Below are positions 26,295 through 34,313 of a stretch of DNA of 64,000 nucleotides, in pieces (position 1 is the stretch's first letter; the number at the start of each line of letters is the position of its first letter). Position numbers and translations under genes: made by a program. The stretch is from NCBI GenBank assembly GCA_964370395.1, contig CAYJIZ010000006.1, positions 56,097 through 120,096 on the forward strand. The letters are read 5' to 3'. This stretch comes from JBGUVL01 sp964370395 (lineage in GTDB: Bacteria > Bacillota_I > Bacilli_A > Erysipelotrichales > Erysipelotrichaceae). The notes beneath the pieces were generated by a model, which ran no database searches, had not been told where the DNA came from, and saw only the letters and a program-made list of their open reading frames with translations.

Positions 26295-28301
26295 ATGTAT
26301 AAAGGATGGCAAGGATTTGAACTTGGAAACTGGAATAAGGAAATCAATGTTAGAGACTTTATCCAAAAGAACTACACTCCTTATGAAGGAGATGACAGTT
26401 TCTTAGCTGATGCGACAGAAGCAACAAAAAAATTATGGGATCAAGTGTCTGATTTAAACAGACAAGAAAGAGAAGCTGGTGGTGTATTAGATGCAGATAC
26501 GAAAGTAGTATCAACATTAACTTCACATGCTGCTGGATACCTAAACAAAGATTTAGAGAAAATTGTAGGTTTCCAAACAGACAAACCATTCAAACGTTCA
26601 CTACAACCATTCGGAGGAATCCGTATGAGTGAAAGTGCTCTTAAAGAATATGGATTTGAATTAGATCCAGAAGTAAATGAAATTTTCACGAAATACCGTA
26701 AAACACATAACCAAGGAGTATTTGATGCGTATACTCCAGAAATGAGACGTGCAAGAACAACTGCGATCATTACTGGATTACCAGATGCTTATGGACGTGG
26801 GCGTATCGTTGGTGACTACCGTCGTGTCGCACTATATGGAGTAGATTTCTTAATTCAAGACAAACAAGACTTATTAAACACTGTTTTATTAGGTTCTATG
26901 ACAGAAGAAAGAATTAGAGAACGTGAAGAAGTTTCAGAACAAATTAGAGCGTTAAAAGGATTGAAAGCAATGGCAGAAATTTATGGATGTGATATTTCAC
27001 AACCTGCTACAACTGCACAAGAAGCAATCCAAGCGGTTTACTTTGGGTACTTAGGAGCAGTAAAAGACCAAAATGGAGCAGCGATGTCTCTAGGTCGTAC
27101 TAGTACTTTCTTAGATATTTATATTGAAAGAGATATCCAAAACGGTGTGATTAGCGAAGTGGAAGCACAAGAAATGATGGACCACTTTGTTATGAAATTA
27201 CGTTTGGTTAAATTCATGAGAACACCTGAATACAACGAATTATTCTCTGGAGACCCTACTTGGGTAACAGAATCAATCGGTGGTATGGGATTAGATGGAA
27301 GAACTTTAGTTACAAAGAACTCATTCCGTGTATTGCATACATTAGTTAACTTAGGACCAGCTCCTGAGCCAAACTTAACTGTATTATGGTCAACTCGTTT
27401 ACCACAAAACTTCAAACGTTTCTGTGCTAAAATTTCGATTGAAACAAGTTCGATTCAATACGAAAACGATGACTTAATGAGAATTGAAATGGGTGATGAC
27501 TACTGTATCGCTTGTTGTGTATCTTGTATGAAAGTCGGAAAAGATATGCAATTCTTCGGAGCTCGTGCAAACTTAGCAAAATGTTTATTATACGCAATTA
27601 ACGGTGGGGTGGATGAAAAGAAAAAAATCCAAGTTTCTCCTCGTTTAGAGCCAATTACTTCTGAATACTTAGATTACGATGAAGTAATGAGCAAATACAA
27701 CCAAATGATGGATTGGTTAGCAGGATTATATGTAAACACATTAAACTGTATCCACTACATGCATGACAAATATTCTTACGAATCATTAGAAATGGCATTA
27801 CATGACCATGACGTAAGAAGATTCTTCGCAACAGGTATTGCTGGATTATCTTGTGTAGCTGACTCATTATCAGCAATTAAATATGCAAAAGTAAAAGCAA
27901 TCCGTGATGAAGATGGAATCGCAGTTGATTATGAAGTAGAAGGTGACTTCCCTACATTCGGTAACAATGATGATCGTGTAGATAGCATTGCTGCTGACTT
28001 AGTGAAAAACTTCATGAACAAAATTAAAGAACACAGAACATACAGAAATGGTGTTCCTTCAATGAGTATTCTTACAATTACTTCTAATGTTGTATATGGT
28101 AAGAAAACAGGAAACACTCCTGATGGACGTAAAGCTGGAGAACCACTTGCTCCTGGAGCTAACCCAATGCACGGTAGAGATACAAATGGTGCAGTAGCTT
28201 CACTTGAATCAGTGGCTAAACTTCCATACGAATATTCAAGAGATGGAATTTCTAACACATTCTCAATCATTCCTAACGCTTTAGGAAAAGATGAAGATTA
28301 A
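26295..28301 (+). CDS. pflB: Pyruvate formate-lyase catalytic subunit lacking the glycyl-radical domain
   Basis: 668 residues, about 90 shorter than standard PflB (about 750-760). It converts pyruvate and CoA to acetyl-CoA and formate. The N-terminus MYKGWQGFELGNWNKEINVRDFI is split here only as recognisable PFL sequence; the catalytic cysteines are C407-C408 in CIACCVSCMK. The protein stops right after DGISNTFSIIPNALGKDED, exactly where other PFLs run on into the C-terminal glycyl-radical domain. That missing domain is encoded by the next gene. The stop is followed by AGGAGG and a new ATG, so this is a designed two-gene layout and not a simple frameshift. Confidence 0.95.
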   Translation: MYKGWQGFELGNWNKEINVRDFIQKNYTPYEGDDSFLADATEATKKLWDQVSDLNRQEREAGGVLDADTKVVSTLTSHAAGYLNKDLEKIVGFQTDKPFKRSLQPFGGIRMSESALKEYGFELDPEVNEIFTKYRKTHNQGVFDAYTPEMRRARTTAIITGLPDAYGRGRIVGDYRRVALYGVDFLIQDKQDLLNTVLLGSMTEERIREREEVSEQIRALKGLKAMAEIYGCDISQPATTAQEAIQAVYFGYLGAVKDQNGAAMSLGRTSTFLDIYIERDIQNGVISEVEAQEMMDHFVMKLRLVKFMRTPEYNELFSGDPTWVTESIGGMGLDGRTLVTKNSFRVLHTLVNLGPAPEPNLTVLWSTRLPQNFKRFCAKISIETSSIQYENDDLMRIEMGDDYCIACCVSCMKVGKDMQFFGARANLAKCLLYAINGGVDEKKKIQVSPRLEPITSEYLDYDEVMSKYNQMMDWLAGLYVNTLNCIHYMHDKYSYESLEMALHDHDVRRFFATGIAGLSCVADSLSAIKYAKVKAIRDEDGIAVDYEVEGDFPTFGNNDDRVDSIAADLVKNFMNKIKEHRTYRNGVPSMSILTITSNVVYGKKTGNTPDGRKAGEPLAPGANPMHGRDTNGAVASLESVAKLPYEYSRDGISNTFSIIPNALGKDED

Positions 28302-28318
28302 TTAGGAGGATACAAAAG

Positions 28319-28552
28319 ATGAGCGACAAAATCGATAACTTAGTAACAATGATCGACGGTTATGCACAAAGTGGTGGACACCACTTAAACGTAAACGTGT
28401 TCAATAGAGAAACTTTATTAGATGCACAAGCACACCCAGAAAAATACCCACAATTAACAGTGCGTGTTTCTGGTTATGCTGTTAACTTTAATAAATTAAC
28501 AAAAGAACAACAAGACGACGTTATTACTCGTACAATGCACGACGCAATGTAA
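28319..28552 (+). CDS. Stand-alone glycyl-radical subunit of pyruvate formate-lyase (GrcA/YfiD-like)
   Basis: 77 residues. It matches the C-terminal domain of PFL end to end: IDGYAQSGGHHLNVNVFNRE, the PEKYPQLTVRVSGYAV radical loop with the radical-bearing G52, and the final DVITRTMHDAM. AGGAGG lies 8 bases before the ATG, and only 17 bases separate it from the catalytic gene. Related free-standing proteins (GrcA/YfiD, phage T4) are known as spare glycyl domains that repair oxygen-cut PFL. Here it is the only glycyl domain in the operon, so it should be an obligate subunit that docks into the PflB barrel and is activated by PflA. A replaceable radical subunit could allow cheap repair after oxygen exposure. 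Confidence 0.93.
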   Translation: MSDKIDNLVTMIDGYAQSGGHHLNVNVFNRETLLDAQAHPEKYPQLTVRVSGYAVNFNKLTKEQQDDVITRTMHDAM

Positions 28553-28558
28553 TAAAAG

Positions 28559-28588
28559 AAAGCCTTTCTATCATGGAAAGGCTTTTTT
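28559..28588 (+). terminator. pfl operon terminator
   Basis: AAAGCCTTTC/GAAAGGCTTT, 10-bp stem, followed by T's. Confidence 0.92.
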
Positions 28589-28651
28589 AATGGAAGATTT
28601 TAGGGGAATTTGTTAGAATAAAGAAGTAAAAGGAATAGGAGAAGCAGACAG

Positions 28652-29047
28652 ATGAAACAATTTATTAGTGATTTTAAAGCCTTTGCGATGAAAGGGAACG
28701 TCGTAGATATGGCAGTTGGGGTTGTGATTGGTGGAGCCTTTGGGAAAATTGTTACTAGTTTAGTAAGTGATATTATTACACCGTTGATTGGAGTGTTAAC
28801 TGGTGGGATGGATTTAAAGCAATTAAGTATCGTCTTAAACCAAGAAACAGGATTGGTTTTAACTTATGGTAACTTCTTTCAAAGTATTATTGATTTTTTA
28901 ATTATCGCGATGAGTATTTTTATGGTTATTAAACTATTAGGAAAAATGCGTAAGAAACAAGAAGAGGTGGTTGCACCACCTAAGCCAAGTGAGGAAGTTG
29001 TATTACTTAGTGAAATAAGAGATCTATTAAAAAACAAACAAGATTAA
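28652..29047 (+). CDS. mscL: Large-conductance mechanosensitive channel MscL
   Basis: 131 residues. The N-terminal helix FKAFAMKGNVVDMAVGVVIGGAFGKIVTSLVSDIITPLIG is the family hallmark (quoted here as the region from about residue 9), TM2 is at about 70-92, and a charged C-terminal helix ends in LSEIRDLLKNK. It opens under membrane tension to release solutes during osmotic downshock. The gene is monocistronic, and its 3' end overlaps the convergent EutH-like gene by 4 bases within a shared terminator. Confidence 0.95.
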   Translation: MKQFISDFKAFAMKGNVVDMAVGVVIGGAFGKIVTSLVSDIITPLIGVLTGGMDLKQLSIVLNQETGLVLTYGNFFQSIIDFLIIAMSIFMVIKLLGKMRKKQEEVVAPPKPSEEVVLLSEIRDLLKNKQD

Positions 29048-29062
29048 ACTTGTTTGTTTTTT
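29029..29062. terminator. Bidirectional terminator overlapping the 3' ends of mscL and the EutH-like gene
   Basis: AAAAAACAAACAAG/CTTGTTTGTTTTTT, a 14-bp perfect stem with loop ATTAAA. Both stop codons sit in or beside it, so the coding sequences form part of the terminator. Confidence 0.85.
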
Positions 29063-30111
29063 CTTTCCCATAAAAGAACGAGCAGAACACTAATTGCTCC
29101 TGCGATTAATTTACATAGAATATAAAGTAATGTGGTGTTGCCATCGCATACGCTGGAAATGAATCCTAATTGCCCACCAAAGACATAGGCACCACTTACG
29201 CTAAATGCGGCATTCATTAATTTTCCATTGCGATCCATCTTATGAAACAATGGAATCATTGCAAGGGAAGTAACAAAACTTAACAGCAAACCGATGATAC
29301 TTGTTTCATTGGTATGGAGTGCTTTGGCAATACGTGCTATCTGATTGCGTCCATAACGTAACAACAAATCACACAGAACCATAGACCCACATACGATGAT
29401 GCTCATCTTTAATACGATTACCATTGCCTCAGCGATTAATTGCTCGCTTGTGAACGGTATTTTAAAGAAAAGAGTAGCAATGATCATGGCGAAGAAAACT
29501 AAGCTTAGAATGCGTATAAAATGGGCAAACAAGCGCAAGCAGAAAATGGTTTGTCGATAGAAGAAGCGCAGAGCCAAAAATAAGAATAAACAGATGCATG
29601 CGATTGGTAAGATATAATAGATAGCATTTTTTAAGCCAATCACATAAGCAAAAGCGAGCAACACAATCGGTAGGGGGAAGATGCCATAAATAATTCCATG
29701 TAAGAAAATCGTAGAATCATCCTTCTTTAGTGATGATAAAAAGATAGGAAGTTGAAAACTGATGGTTGCTCCTAATGTGGATGTAAGCAAAACACCAGCT
29801 AAAATGAGTAAGACAGGATTGCTTGTCCACTGTTGAATGATAGAAAATCCACCCATATCTGGTGCCAGTAAACTTCCGATGAAAACACTCGAGTCGATTG
29901 GCAAAATGGAAGAGATCGTTTTGACGCTCTCACTATTATTTTGTAAGAAAAAAATAGCGATACAATAAAACCCACTCATTGAAATCGCGATGTTACCCAT
30001 TGCATACAAACCTTTGTCGAAGGATTCGCCTAAATGAAATCGATTATTTAGTATTTTATCAAGTAACGCAATGGCTACCATAATCAGCATAATGAATAAA
30101 AATAGATTCAT
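29044..30111 (-). CDS. EutH-like ethanolamine transporter family protein
   Basis: 355 residues with about ten TM helices. EutH family features are the early GLYAMGNIAISMSGFYCIA segment, the GSLLAPDMGGFSI motif, and a late glycine-rich SGAYVFGGQLGF segment. EutH facilitates ethanolamine entry. No eut catabolic genes or microcompartment genes are in the window, so the substrate may be ethanolamine or another small amine. It is a single gene, transcribed away from htpG, whose regulatory region lies beyond its start. Confidence 0.75.
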   Translation of the reverse strand: MNLFLFIMLIMVAIALLDKILNNRFHLGESFDKGLYAMGNIAISMSGFYCIAIFFLQNNSESVKTISSILPIDSSVFIGSLLAPDMGGFSIIQQWTSNPVLLILAGVLLTSTLGATISFQLPIFLSSLKKDDSTIFLHGIIYGIFPLPIVLLAFAYVIGLKNAIYYILPIACICLFLFLALRFFYRQTIFCLRLFAHFIRILSLVFFAMIIATLFFKIPFTSEQLIAEAMVIVLKMSIIVCGSMVLCDLLLRYGRNQIARIAKALHTNETSIIGLLLSFVTSLAMIPLFHKMDRNGKLMNAAFSVSGAYVFGGQLGFISSVCDGNTTLLYILCKLIAGAISVLLVLLWERKNKQV

Positions 30112-30186
30112 AGTATCCCCCTTGTACGAATGTTATTTTATCATAAATTTTGAGGGAAACAATACGTTCTAAAAAAAATAAAGATG

Positions 30187-30213
30187 TTAGCACTTAGGTG
30201 TTGACAGTGCCAG
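30187..30213 (+). promoter_or_regulatory. Degenerate CIRCE operator overlapping the htpG -35 box
   Basis: TTAGCACTT-N9-CAGTGCCAG against the consensus TTAGCACTC-N9-GAGTGCTAA: the left arm matches 8 of 9 and the right arm 6 of 9. The -35 TTGACA (30201-30206) lies inside it. Confidence 0.6.
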
Positions 30214-30229
30214 TCAATCGCGTTATACT
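30201..30229 (+). promoter_or_regulatory. htpG promoter
   Basis: TTGACA (30201-30206), 17 bases, TATACT (30224-30229): a near-consensus housekeeping promoter flanked on both sides by CIRCE-like operators. Confidence 0.88.
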
Positions 30230-30230
30230 A

Positions 30231-30257
30231 TTAGCAGACATAATTTTAGAGTGCTAA
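30231..30257 (+). promoter_or_regulatory. CIRCE operator over the htpG transcript start
   Basis: TTAGCAGAC-N9-GAGTGCTAA: the left arm matches 7 of 9 and the right arm is perfect. It covers the expected +1 and abuts the AGGAGG ribosome site at 30259-30264. HrcA is the expected repressor. Confidence 0.85.
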
Positions 30258-30271
30258 TAGGAGGTAATGAT

Positions 30272-32194
30272 ATGGCAAGAAAAAAAGCATTTAAAGCAGA
30301 GTCTAAGCGACTTATGGATTTAATGATCAATTCTATTTACACACACAAGGAAATATTTCTAAGAGAACTTATTTCAAATGCGAGTGACGCCATTGATAAA
30401 TTGTACTATAAGTCATTAAGTGAAAACTTAGATGGTGTGAATCGTGAAGATTTCCATATTCGTATTGACTTGAACAAAGACGAAAGAACGATTCGCATTG
30501 CAGACAATGGAATTGGTATGAGCAAGGAAGAGCTAGAAGAAAACCTTGGTACCATTGCGAAAAGTGGTTCTTTGGGTTTCAAAGAAGAAATAGAAGATGA
30601 CAACGATGCGATTGATATCATTGGACAATTTGGAGTAGGATTCTATTCTGCGTTCATGGTAGCAAAAAAAGTGGAAGTGGTATCAAAACAGTATGGTAGT
30701 GATAGTGCTTATCGTTGGGTGAGCGAAGATGTGGATGGGTATGCGATTGAAGAAGCGCAAAAAGAAGAATTTGGAACTACCATCACCCTTTACTTACGTG
30801 ATGATAGCGAAGATGAAAAATATTCAGAATATTTGGAAACATATACGATTGAACGTTTGGTGAAAAAGTATTCAGATTACATCCGCTATCCAATTTTAAT
30901 GGATGTGGAAGAAGAACGTCGTATTCCAAATGAAGACGAATCGGAAGATGCAGAAGCAAATTACGAAACAATTATTGAAACAAAAACGTTAAACTCAATG
31001 GTGCCATTATGGAAACGCAATAAGAAAGACATCAGTGAAGAAGAATACAACGATTTCTACGAATCGAAATTCATGGATTATACGAAACCATTAAAGAGTA
31101 TTCATACAAGTGTAGAAGGAACGGTTTCTTTTGATGCATTGTTGTTTATTCCAGCGAAAGCACCAATGAATTATTATTCAAATGAATACGAAAAAGGGTT
31201 ACAGTTATACAGCCGTGGTGTCTTCATCATGGACAAAGCGAGTGATTTGATTCCTGAACACTTCCGCTTTGTAAGAGGACTTGTTGATTCACAAGATCTT
31301 TCTTTAAATATCTCTCGTGAAATGTTGCAACACGACAAGCAATTACGTGTTATCGCTTCACGTATTGAAAAGAAAATTAAAGCAGAATTGTTGTTGATGC
31401 TGAAAAACGAACGTGAACTTTACGAAACGTTCTGGCAACAATTTGGTCTTCAAATTAAATATGGTATTTACAATAACTTTGGAATGCATAAAGAATTGCT
31501 ACAAGATTTATTGTTGTTCTATTCTTCAAAAGAAAAGAAATTAGTTACGTTAGATGAATACATCAACCGTATGGAAGAAGGACAAGAACACATTTATTTC
31601 GTAAGTGGTGAAAGCGTTGAAAAGATTGATAAGTTACCACAAACAGAATTAGTAAAAGACAAAGGATATGAAATTTTATACTTATGTGATGATATCGATG
31701 AGTTTGCACTTCAAATATTAAATGCTTATAAAGAGAAGACATTCAAAAATATCACACAAGGTGACTTGAACTTAGAGAGTGAAGAAGAGAAAAAAGAAGT
31801 AGAAGCAAAAACTGAAGAAAACAAAGATTTGCTTACTACTTTAAAAGATGCGTTGGCAGAGGAAGTAAGCGAAGTGAAAATTTCGACAAGATTAAAATCT
31901 CACCCAGTTTGTTTAAGTGCAAGCGAAGGTATGAGTTTGGAAATGGAAAAAGTACTAAGCCAAATGCCAGAAGGAAACGCGATGGGAATGAAAGCATCAA
32001 GAGTACTTGAGATTAATCCTACACACCCTATTTTTGAAGCATTGAAAACAATGTTTGAAAAAGATAGCGACAGTGTGAAAGAATACGCTTCCTTATTGTA
32101 TGATCAAGCGTTATTAATGGAAGGATTTGAAATCAAAGATCCGATTGCCTTCTCTAATAAAGTTTGTGAATTAATGGTAAAAGCGAACCAATAA
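30272..32194 (+). CDS. htpG: Chaperone HtpG (Hsp90)
   Basis: 640 residues. The N-terminal GHKL ATPase has FLRELISNASDAIDKL, DNGIGMS, the lid GTIAKSGS and GQFGVGFYSAFMV. The middle domain has the conserved NISREMLQ catalytic-loop region, and a C-terminal dimerisation domain ends the protein. It refolds and stabilises client proteins in the cytoplasm. ATG 30272 is chosen because AGGAGG is 7 bases upstream; a GTG at 30251 lies inside the CIRCE arm. Two CIRCE-like operators flank the promoter, so control by HrcA is expected. That differs from Bacillus subtilis, where htpG lacks CIRCE. Confidence 0.96.
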   Translation: MARKKAFKAESKRLMDLMINSIYTHKEIFLRELISNASDAIDKLYYKSLSENLDGVNREDFHIRIDLNKDERTIRIADNGIGMSKEELEENLGTIAKSGSLGFKEEIEDDNDAIDIIGQFGVGFYSAFMVAKKVEVVSKQYGSDSAYRWVSEDVDGYAIEEAQKEEFGTTITLYLRDDSEDEKYSEYLETYTIERLVKKYSDYIRYPILMDVEEERRIPNEDESEDAEANYETIIETKTLNSMVPLWKRNKKDISEEEYNDFYESKFMDYTKPLKSIHTSVEGTVSFDALLFIPAKAPMNYYSNEYEKGLQLYSRGVFIMDKASDLIPEHFRFVRGLVDSQDLSLNISREMLQHDKQLRVIASRIEKKIKAELLLMLKNERELYETFWQQFGLQIKYGIYNNFGMHKELLQDLLLFYSSKEKKLVTLDEYINRMEEGQEHIYFVSGESVEKIDKLPQTELVKDKGYEILYLCDDIDEFALQILNAYKEKTFKNITQGDLNLESEEEKKEVEAKTEENKDLLTTLKDALAEEVSEVKISTRLKSHPVCLSASEGMSLEMEKVLSQMPEGNAMGMKASRVLEINPTHPIFEALKTMFEKDSDSVKEYASLLYDQALLMEGFEIKDPIAFSNKVCELMVKANQ

Positions 32195-32200
32195 AAGTAA

Positions 32201-32250
32201 AAAAATATACAAATGCATCACGATAGCGTGTGTGCTTTGTATATTTTTTT
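32201..32250 (+). terminator. htpG terminator
   Basis: AAAAATATACAAA/TTTGTATATTTTT with an inner GCA/TGC extension, then T's. Confidence 0.85.
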
Positions 32251-32312
32251 TATTATCGCTTTAGCTAGCAGTTGTGTATGGTATAATAATGCTGTTAAAA
32301 GTGAGGTATGCG

Positions 32313-32924
32313 ATGATTAAAAATATTATATTTGATATAGGTAATGTTGTATTAGCATTTCAACCAAAACAATATTTCACAAAGATGTTTCAAGATGAAG
32401 TATTTGCGAGTGAAATGTGCCAATTGATGATGGGTTCACAAATTTGGAAAGATTATGACTTAGGTTTATTGGATTTGCAACAAGTAAAAGAAGCGTTTCA
32501 AAAAGAAGTACCGCAATACCATGACTTGATTGAACAGATGTTACAGGTATGGGTGAGTATACTTGAACCAAAACAATATACCTTAGATAAAATGAAGAGG
32601 TTAAAAGAAGCGGGATATGGCATTTATTTGTTGTCGAACTTAAACAAAGAAGCGTTTGATTTTATTTCGCAACAATATACATTATTTGATGATGTGGATG
32701 GGTATGTTGTCTCTTTTGAGGAACAGTTAGCCAAACCAGATCCAGCAATTTATGAATTGTTGTGTCAGCGTTTTGGCTTAGATGCGAAAGAATGCCTATT
32801 TTTAGATGATCTTATCGATAATGTAGAAGCAGCACAAAAGTATGGAATGCAAGCCATTCATTTTGTTACGGAAGAAGAAGTAGAGAAACAACTACAGGCA
32901 ATCGTAGTGGAGCGTGTATGTTAA
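32313..32924 (+). CDS. HAD-superfamily hydrolase, YihX-like
   Basis: 203 residues. Motif I is IIFDIGNVVLAF: the nucleophile Asp is present, but the usual second Asp is Gly, as in the YihX group of HAD-IA proteins. Motif II is LLSNLN, the Lys is in AKPDPAIY, and motif III is LFLDDLIDNVEAA. YihX dephosphorylates alpha-glucose-1-phosphate in Escherichia coli; the substrate here is not determined. ATG 32313 has GAGG about 8 bases upstream; an in-frame GTG at 32274 overlaps the -10 region (TATAAT at 32282). It overlaps the rRNA methyltransferase gene by 7 bases. Confidence 0.85.
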   Translation: MIKNIIFDIGNVVLAFQPKQYFTKMFQDEVFASEMCQLMMGSQIWKDYDLGLLDLQQVKEAFQKEVPQYHDLIEQMLQVWVSILEPKQYTLDKMKRLKEAGYGIYLLSNLNKEAFDFISQQYTLFDDVDGYVVSFEEQLAKPDPAIYELLCQRFGLDAKECLFLDDLIDNVEAAQKYGMQAIHFVTEEEVEKQLQAIVVERVC

Positions 32925-34270
32925 AAAATAAACAAAGGATAAAAGGAACAATCACAAGTATTGATACCAATGGAACAGGTGTTTTTTATCATCATAAAGA
33001 CAAGGTATTAGTACGTCATGTAATGCAAGATGAGGAAGTAGAAGTAATCATTGAAAAGCGTATTAAGGATGCGTATGTTGCAACCGTAGTGAAGGTGTTA
33101 AAACCGCATGCGAATCGTGTAAAAGTGGAGTGTCCTTATTATGAAAAATGTGGGGGTTGTCATTTATTGCATGTTGATTATACATACCAGATGCAAATGA
33201 AAAAGGACATGGTACAAACCTTACTACAAAAAGAAAAGATGACAGGTATACAGTTACAAGAATGCCAAGGAATGGTGCATCCTTTTGCATATCGAAATAA
33301 GATTATCATTTCTTTTGCGAATGATAAAAAAGAAGTAAAAGCAGGTTTTTATGGTGAGTATTCGCATCGAATTATTCCTATTAAAAATTGTTTAATGCAC
33401 GAAGAGAAAGTAAATACTTTTATTGAAGATATTAAAACGATTGTGAAAAAATGTCGTGTAAGTATTTTTGATGAAGATAGAAGAACGGGATTTTTACGTC
33501 ATATTTTAATTCGTAGAGCAGTGGAAACGGATCAAACGATGCTTGTTATTGTTGGAGCGGAAAAAATATTCAAAGCAAAATCGGCATTTTTGAAGGAAGT
33601 GAAACATCGCTATCCTGAAATTGATACGGTTGTATTTAACTATAATCCACGTAAAACAAGCGTGGTTCTTGGAACACAAGAACAAGTTATTTTAGGGAAA
33701 GGTTACATCGAGGATGTTTTGTGTGACAAACGTTTTTCGATCAGTAGTCGCTCGTTTTATCAAATTAACCATAGCCAATGTGAAGCACTTTATAGGAAGG
33801 CACTTTCTTTGCTTTCGTTAACGGGAAAAGAGACGTTGCTTGATGCGTATTGTGGAATTGGTACAATTGGTTTGATTGCAGCAAATAAAGTAGCGAAGGT
33901 GATTGGTGTTGAAGTAAACCAAGAAGCAATCAAAGATGCGATTAGTAATGCGAAAAGAAATAAGATAAACAATGCCCAATTTATTTGTGATGATGCAAGT
34001 AATTATATGGTGCAATTAGCAAAAGCAAAGAAAACAATTGATGTAGTTATTATGGATCCAGCTAGAGAGGGAAGCGACGAACGATTCTTATCTTCACTTG
34101 TTGCATTAAATCCAAAGCAAGTCGTGTATATCTCGTGTAATCCACAAACGCAAATACGTGATTTAAAGTATTTGCAACGTCATGGGTGGACAAGCAAACA
34201 AATGTATTTATACGATTTGTTTCCCAACACATTTCACGTAGAATCAATTGTGCTTCTAGCAAAAGCATAA
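32918..34270 (+). CDS. rlmD: 23S rRNA (uracil-5-)-methyltransferase, TrmA/RlmD family
   Basis: 450 residues. An N-terminal TRAM domain (about 1-58) is followed by the [4Fe-4S] ligands C72-x5-C78-x2-C81 and a fourth Cys in IKNCLMHE. The SAM site is LLDAYCGIGTIGL, and the catalytic motif is VYISCNPQTQIRDL with the nucleophilic Cys. Members make m5U at 23S positions 747 and/or 1939; in Bacillota a single enzyme often does both (RlmCD), so the exact target is open. Translation is coupled to the HAD gene by a 7-base overlap. Confidence 0.92.
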   Translation: MLKNKQRIKGTITSIDTNGTGVFYHHKDKVLVRHVMQDEEVEVIIEKRIKDAYVATVVKVLKPHANRVKVECPYYEKCGGCHLLHVDYTYQMQMKKDMVQTLLQKEKMTGIQLQECQGMVHPFAYRNKIIISFANDKKEVKAGFYGEYSHRIIPIKNCLMHEEKVNTFIEDIKTIVKKCRVSIFDEDRRTGFLRHILIRRAVETDQTMLVIVGAEKIFKAKSAFLKEVKHRYPEIDTVVFNYNPRKTSVVLGTQEQVILGKGYIEDVLCDKRFSISSRSFYQINHSQCEALYRKALSLLSLTGKETLLDAYCGIGTIGLIAANKVAKVIGVEVNQEAIKDAISNAKRNKINNAQFICDDASNYMVQLAKAKKTIDVVIMDPAREGSDERFLSSLVALNPKQVVYISCNPQTQIRDLKYLQRHGWTSKQMYLYDLFPNTFHVESIVLLAKA

Positions 34271-34313
34271 GCATTTTATTATTAATGGTATAAATAGAGG
34301 ATAGGGATGTAAT

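Noticed and set aside
28301..28319. Frameshift or sequencing error as the cause of the split PFL
   Set aside because: The junction holds a stop, AGGAGG and a well-spaced ATG, and the small protein has a few residues of its own N-terminus. A simple indel would not create these.
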